Origin: Phallusia fumigata
Taxonomy: Eukaryota > Chordata > Ascidiacea > Phlebobranchia > Ascidiidae
Reading direction: 5' to 3'
DNA length: 64,000 nucleotides
Assembly (NCBI GenBank): GCA_008931825.1
Contig: QXVZ01023263.1
Span: 29,427-93,426, forward strand
Numbering within the stretch: the stretch's first letter is position 1; every line of letters starts with the position of its first letter. Made by a program: the position numbers and the translations under genes. This document shows positions 58,400 to 64,000 of the stretch, piece by piece. Under the pieces are notes generated by a model that did no database searches, was not told the origin of the DNA, and saw only the letters and a list, made by a program, of their open reading frames with translations.

Positions 58400-60621
58400 A
58401 TCGAGGATGACTTATAATTGGTCGCGGTTCACTACTTGTTGAGTAAGCAACATAATGTCTGTTCCCACATGATTTGAACCATTAGTTTGTCAGCCACACG
58501 TACACTAGGCCCCGTGGGAGGTACCCTACAAGAATAGACAATTGCACTCAGTTGTTAGCAGCGTCTGACGCACCCGCTGCACATATTGCACCACCCGCAT
58601 GTTAGTCACCCTCCAGATAAATCGGGAACAGATCTACATTGTTTGACAAGAACGTCAGTGTAGTAGAATGCTTGTCCTACAAATATATGTCGAAAACCGT
58701 TATGGTGGATTAGCCCAACCCCGAGCGCTGTAAATTAATGGTGTTACAATAGAAAATGCAAAAATCGTAATGATTGTACTCGCTTTGCATTGTAAGCCAG
58801 ATTCGCAATGAAGCGTTTTTGGCAACTTGTTTTGTTTTATCGATCGACATGCGGCTTGTATCGGTACTACGCAAATTACCTCCAAAATCCGCTTGTAAAA
58901 AGCGAGATTTAAAGTGCGCCGGTGTGTTGCCGCAAGGCGCAACGTGCTTCGAATGCCTAAGCTCCTTCGTCTGTGACAGTAATAAATCACAACGTTTGTT
59001 TAAACTTCCTTACTGGACTGTCGTTACCACAGGACAACTATGAAGTGTATCTCTGTTGTTTCAAGTTTACTGTTTATAGTATTTTGCCACTAGTATGTTA
59101 ACTTATCGATAAAGGTCAAAACGCTTCATGCGCGGCAAATTATGACGTCAGCGAGGCAGCGTTTAGTCAAATTCCTGTCAAGCACAATGAGGCAGGTTAT
59201 ACGTACAGTCTCAATTTCATCGGTTCATTGCGTTCGCTTGCCCCCACAAGAAGGAAACGCGTAACGGTGGCACTGTGCAGTTCCTATAACCCAGAGAGGT
59301 GCCTTGACACGGGCGTGTGACAATATTATGCAGTTAAATAGGCATTAGTCACTTAGCGCGTAGGAGCCTTTAATCACGTCATGTGCAGTGCATGGATTGA
59401 TTATGTTATACTTTGGCGTGGGACGAGTGGTAAAAGATTTAATAAAGCTTTGGTGGAGCGAGTTAAGTGTAAATTAAATGGCATACATCGCAAGCAGGTT
59501 CGTGAAACAAGTTTCGCAGCGCCATAAACTAATCGCTGAGGTTTCTTGAAGTACAAAATGCAACCTAACGCAAAGATTCAGGAAGTCATTAGCCATGCAG
59601 TGGATAAATATCATGCAAAGGGACTTTTACATTAACCATAGATAAAGAATCGCACTTGGACTGTGCTTCAAGCCTAGGTTTCACAACCACCAGTCGACTG
59701 TTCATTGTGTTGGTGTAACAGTGCAGAAACAATGTGAAATTATAGTTTATGTAATGTGTGGTTGTACAATTCCAGGTTTTTGTGTGTAAACTGTTTATTT
59801 CATCATTTAAGTCAGTAGGGCACTACCACGGAAAATTAAAAATGAACCATCTTTCCAACACGCAGAAAGGTAAGTTTTGCTGTTGGTAACCGGAAATTAA
59901 TGTACACCGGAAAACTTTGGCCAAAATCAGCCTGGAGCTTAATCGTAACACGGCACAAAAGGCGTCAAGTGCCTTTAAGCGATTCAACGTCAAGTGCATT
60001 CGAACAACTGTCCAACTATGGGTGTACAAGCACTGTGGGCTACTTGTAACGTTAGACCCCAAACTACCTAAAATTCGGTTAAACCCAAATCAACAAAACG
60101 CGTCTTCTTTAGTAAAAAGTGTTTACTCGCGAGGACTAGTGACTCCATTAAAAGGTTATGGTGTCGGAAAACCGCTATTATGAACATTAATTTATATCCA
60201 ATATATATTAATTTATATCCCACAGACCAAGTTGTGCATTTTAGGGTGTCTTCAAATTCTGCGCGTGGTAACTTTGGTGGTTTTAATTTTACCAATTTTA
60301 TTGCGTAACAGTAATTAGCTTGTTAACTGTAGTGTTTTTAAGTTTCGCCAAATCCAATGCGATGTGTAATTGTTATAATCCCGTTTCGCACTATCAAAAT
60401 ACACCGACTGCAGTATTCGATGTATCTAGTGAACCTGCGTTACCGTGCGGACAGTTTTTAATGCCATTTTTGTAACTATCAAAAATTGACGTTACACTTC
60501 AGTTAAAAAATGACGTTACACCTATGTATTGGCTAATGATAACGGCCCGCTTCTGTAGGCTCGGTACCTACCCATCGATCAAAAAAGGACAGCCTCTACA
60601 GTAAAACGTTATGTTTTGCAG
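58400..60621. other. Intergenic or 5' region of the membrane-protein gene, no exon settled
   Basis: This stretch should hold the N-terminal exons of the membrane protein at 60622-61988. Candidates include a Cys-containing frame near 58895-58976 and a frame near 59900-60050 with a basic HKRR run, but neither joins in phase 1 to 60622 with convincing splice sites. I leave them unassigned. Confidence 0.4.
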
Positions 60622-61988
60622 AGATTCTTATATTTTTGCTGGTCGCTCTTGTGGTTATTCTATTCATAAGTTTCGCATCATACGTCATATGGAAGAAATT
60701 TTGCGAAAAAAGTGTTCGAGAAAGACGACAAAACAGACGAGATGCTGAGGACGATTTCGCTGTGAACTGTGGTATGCTGTATTTTAGCAATTGAGAATTT
60801 GTTTACAACAACTGGAAAAATGAGAATAACATACTTTGCTCAAATCTTGGCCACGTATTGTACTCGATGACGTAAAACGGTCAAATGCCAATATTTTATT
60901 ATTAAATACATTGAGTAGTTTTGTTGCACTTTTTATTTGTTGGACGTTAATTGTTTAGATGATGACGTCATCCCCATGGGCGAGCGACCGTTTCACATTG
61001 GACAAGGTGAGACCTTACAGATGACAACACGCAATCCACAGCTGAGCCTTTACCCTGCCTTGAGTAAGAAAACACAACGAATGAAATAATGTTTAACAAT
61101 GATTAAACGCAACGCACCACTACTTTTCTGTACAAAATGTTATATACCGAACCGCTTTACCGGTAGCCTAATAAAAACGTTTTCCTTGAACCCGGACATA
61201 GTACTGCACAATAAGAATAGTTTCGATGCGTTGCCAAATGAGCAGCTTTCAATTGATATTTTGCCTTGACGCAACAGCTTGAATGCAAGCGGTTTTGTTT
61301 ACGGTTTCGTACTTAAATACACAGGGTCTGGAGAGTATCAATCGCTTAGTACAGCGCACACTTCCGCTTCCGCACTCAGCCCGTCCGCGCCGTCATTGGC
61401 CAGTTTCTACGCCAACAGCAACGCTTCGACTGAGGCCAGCACTNTTTCGATGCGTTGCCAAATGAGCAGCTTTCAATTGATATTTTGCCTTGACGCAACA
61501 GCTTGAATGCAAGCGGTTTTGTTTACGGTTTCGTACTTAAATACACAGGGTCTGGAGAGTATCAATCGCTTAGTACAGCGCACACTTCCGCTTCCGCACT
61601 CAGCCCGTCCGCGCCGTCATTGGCCAGTTTCTACGCCAACAGCAACGCTTCGACTGAGGCCAGCACTTTATCAGGTAAGCAATAAATACAATCTCTATTT
61701 TTGGTATTTCGGTGGAGCTAACTTAATGTCACTCGGTTCTATCAATAGGATTATATTATCGAAATACCCTATCGTGTATGCAAATTACATGCATGAACCT
61801 TACCTTAATGTACACCTAACTTGTGAATTGGCAATTATGCATCCTTATCTGCATGTGAATAACTTTATCGAACTCCGTATGACAAAGCTACATCGTTGTA
61901 GGTATTTAATGTAGTTCATAATGTGTTTTCAGCAGAATCTCGAGAACGCTTACCGACTTACCAGGAAGCAGTCAATCAAAACGGGTGA
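60622..61988 (+). CDS. Single-pass membrane protein of unknown family: transmembrane segment and cytoplasmic tail
   Basis: Four exons join in phase: 60622-60771, 60959-61063, 61549-61674 and 61933-61988 (TGA at 61986-61988). The first encodes about 20 hydrophobic residues (LIFLLVALVVILFISFASYV) followed directly by WKKFCEK and a basic stretch, as for a type I or III membrane protein with a cytoplasmic tail of about 120 residues. The tail is acidic, then Ser/Thr/Ala-rich, and ends with LPTYQEAV, an LPxY motif of the kind bound by NEDD4-family WW domains. All upstream introns are phase 1, usual for extracellular-domain genes. The 5' exons are not identified. The last acceptor is a NAGNAG site (CAGCAG), so one Ala/Glu choice may be alternative. 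The family is not recognised. Confidence 0.65.
61221..61667. repeat. 223-bp direct repeat around one N (61444), duplicating an exon of the membrane protein
   Basis: 61221-61443 is identical by eye to 61445-61667. It contains most of the exon at 61549-61674 and its acceptor. The left copy (from 61325) stops at the N without a donor, so it is a false exon copy produced by unmerged contigs. Confidence 0.9.
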
Positions 61989-63060
61989 TAGAATTGCCAT
62001 CACTCGAATGTATTCAAGGAAAAGCTGTCGGTGGTGAAACGCGGGACACAAGAATGCTGCCCGCGGACAATGCGTAAATAAACCGTGATGGCTGTCGTAC
62101 TTTGCCCGCAGCAAAGCTAGGGTTTTGACAATGTATTTCAACCACCACTGTACAAAACACTTTTACAAGAGACAATGTTTTTGAAAACAACCATTACGAC
62201 TAGCACTTTGTGCAATAACTGTGATATGCCCTTTCTGTCCTTTATTCTGTATTTTTAGCCCATGCTTGTTTGTTTGATGGAAGATTGTCGAATCTTCAAG
62301 CCAGTATTTGTATCGATTCGGCATTGCAATGTGTTTGTATGACTTTTTTCGATTGCATAACGACCCCGCAATTCATCGATTTGCCGAGTATTCGCATACG
62401 AAGGAACAGACCAAACAGTGTTTCCTGGTCAACGTACTGTGTTACTCTTTTTCGATTCCAAATGGCCACTTTGAGGTCAACCGCTACTTACATTTTTATG
62501 TGTATTTTTGCGATTCGATTTTTAATTTGTACTTCATACCGCCGATAAATTTGTCAATGCTATCAACAAACAGCACTAAAGTTGCTTTGCAGTTGCGCAC
62601 CTCAGTGTAAGGGATGTTTGTTGCTAACCGAAAACGCACTCAACTTGCGACTGACTTGCCACGTGAAGGAAACATTTAAACACCATGAAAGGCTAATTTT
62701 CTGGAAAAAATTACCTAAACGCTTAAACAACAATCAGTAGATTTGATATCTTTATCAAGATTTGTACGCAATGCAAAAAATTTGCTAATGTTAACTTTTG
62801 CAATCGGTTTAGCATTGTGACTATTTGTTGCAAATGTAAATCTGAATTGTCTCGTTGTTCGTGTGGGCCACAATAAAATTGTTGGCGGACATAGTTCACC
62901 CCACAACTGATTCTATCAGTATACGACGATATTTGTCTCTTGTTGAACGCTGTGTCTTGCCAACATTGCGTGCGCGTCGCTGATTTTGAGAATCTTTAGT
63001 TCTGTTATTTGCCCTCACAGAGATAGCTACCCAGGAGTTAAACCACTTTTACAAATACTG
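61989..63060. other. Likely 3' UTR of the membrane protein and intergenic DNA
   Basis: Overlapping open frames of about 90-100 codons at 62270-62610 on the plus strand follow an acceptor-like TATTTTTAG, but three frames are partly open and none looks convincing. No other gene is recognised. Confidence 0.4.
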
Positions 63061-63068
63061 CTTTCGCG

Positions 63069-63074
63069 TTTATT
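63069..63074 (-). terminator. Polyadenylation signal of the small secreted peptide gene
   Basis: TTTATT on the plus strand, i.e. AATAAA on the minus strand, shortly downstream of the TAA stop at 63096. Confidence 0.65.
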
Positions 63075-63095
63075 CGGCAAACTGAGGAATCATCG

Positions 63096-63690
63096 TTAGC
63101 GTCCCGCTCGGCCCAACGTTTCTGTGTCAGACATCGCTTGGACTGCATCCTCAGACGGCATCTTATCTACAAATTGGGACAACTGAATTGTGACACAAAT
63201 ACGGAAAACGGAAGAAAAACCCACGAATCTAAAAATGATCAAAAGAAAAAAAATTGAATAAAAAAAGTGTCCAACAGTCGTTTTACCGCTAGTCAAGATA
63301 GGGACAACGAAGTACATTGATACAGTGAAAAATCTGAAAAAAAGACGACCTGAGACAAAGACGGAATAATAGTTTCCATAACTTACCATTTGTTTCATCC
63401 GAATATTGACCCCCATTTCGATACTGTTGCATTGATGCAAACAAAGAGAACAAAATTTTTAATTATCGTTGTCCATTAACGTAGTTATATAACATTAGTT
63501 GCTTAGTATTTGAATGCTAATTACGATAAGTTAAAATATATTTTACTTACTTACAGTTTAAAAAAAGAACTAAAGTCGTGTATATACACCTTTCTCTAGC
63601 TCCAGCTTGCGCATCATAAAATACAGTAGTGCACAACAACAACATACAAATCATTAGGGATTTCGACAACATTTCACAGTTCTTTTGTTT
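63096..63690 (-). CDS. Small secreted peptide precursor, 68 codons, three exons, unrecognised
   Basis: Coding exons (plus coordinates) are 63590-63672, 63387-63423 and 63096-63182, with GT-AG borders and phases 2 and 0 that match; an acceptor just above 63690 defines the 5' UTR exon. The product begins MLSKSLMICMLLLC, a clear signal peptide with a likely cut after DAQA. The mature part is about 45 residues without cysteine: a predicted amphipathic helix (IRMKQMLSQFVDKM), an acidic linker, and a C-terminus ending LGRAGR, in which Gly-Arg pairs resemble amidation or cleavage sites. An AATAAA signal (minus) lies at 63069-63074, about 22 bases past the stop. The gene model is well supported; the function is unknown. 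It may be a peptide hormone or other secreted factor. Confidence 0.75.
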
Positions 63691-63750
63691 CTGCAAAAAT
63701 GTGAAGCAAGTTAATATATACAACTATTAATTGAAAAAAACAAACAAATA

Positions 63751-63812
63751 TTTGATGAAGCATTTAACTGTTGCCAAAAACTTTGATGAAGCTTTAAACT
63801 GTTGCCAAAAAC
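63751..63812. repeat. Tandem 31-bp repeat, two units
   Basis: Units 63751-63781 and 63782-63812 differ at two positions. Located upstream of the small secreted peptide gene; no coding role seen. Confidence 0.85.
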
Positions 63813-64000
63813 TAAAGCAGCTGTTTACATTTTCTCTGTTTTTCGAACTGTTCCTGCTGAAAGAGAAAGTAATACAATTTTCACAGAAAACTATTTTGCG
63901 CTTATATTACTCTCGTGCGTGACAAATTAAGTGGAACAGTTTTTGATAAATTGATTTGATTTAATTGTAAAAAAACTCAATTCGATATAAGCGGATAAAA

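Noticed and set aside
62270-62610. Overlapping plus-strand frames of 92 and 100 codons after an acceptor-like site
   Set aside because: Follows the stop of the membrane-protein gene; both frames look like 3' UTR translation and neither joins in phase to known exons.

Overview
The window is animal genomic DNA. Coding sequence is split into many short GT-AG exons, introns are mostly 60-400 bp, and the gene families are metazoan: laminin alpha, profilin, ornithine decarboxylase and TINAG-like. Compact introns, a possible operon-like junction and strong divergence between apparent alleles would fit an outbred marine invertebrate such as an ascidian tunicate. That species call is inference; no marker in the window fixes it.

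Layout. (1) 1-21075, minus strand: a laminin alpha chain of the alpha1/alpha2 type, read right to left from signal peptide to LG1. I resolved about 52 exons with matching phases (about 2,420 codons). LG2 onward lies beyond the left edge. Its largest introns fall in the LN region; one holds a 0.9 kb unit present twice around a single N. (2) 21076-37454: no gene I can support. (3) 37455-37997, minus: an unrecognised coding-like island with an apparent frame break. (4) 40255-41370, minus: a profilin-like gene with an uninterrupted reading frame and a small CpG-rich upstream patch, flanked by two diverged copies of an unidentified repeat and by a hAT-type MITE. (5) 45465-52281, minus: a complete ten-exon ornithine decarboxylase of 471 codons with all key catalytic residues; the 3' end of another reading frame lies just upstream on the same strand. 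(6) 55075-58249, plus: a complete ten-exon TINAG-like protein of 506 codons (somatomedin B domain plus a papain-fold domain with the catalytic Cys changed to Ser). (7) 60622-61988, plus: the membrane segment and cytoplasmic tail of an unrecognised single-pass membrane protein. (8) 63096-63690, minus: a small three-exon gene for a 68-residue secreted peptide precursor that I do not recognise.

Laminin and the TINAG-like protein both belong to the basement membrane. ODC (polyamine synthesis) and profilin (actin dynamics) are housekeeping functions. Nothing else in the sequence links the genes.

Assembly quality matters here. All six N positions are single Ns, and each separates two near-identical direct copies (110 bp to about 1 kb). 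These look like unmerged overlapping contig ends or alleles, not real tandem duplications. Two of them create false partial exon copies, one in ODC and one in the membrane-protein gene.
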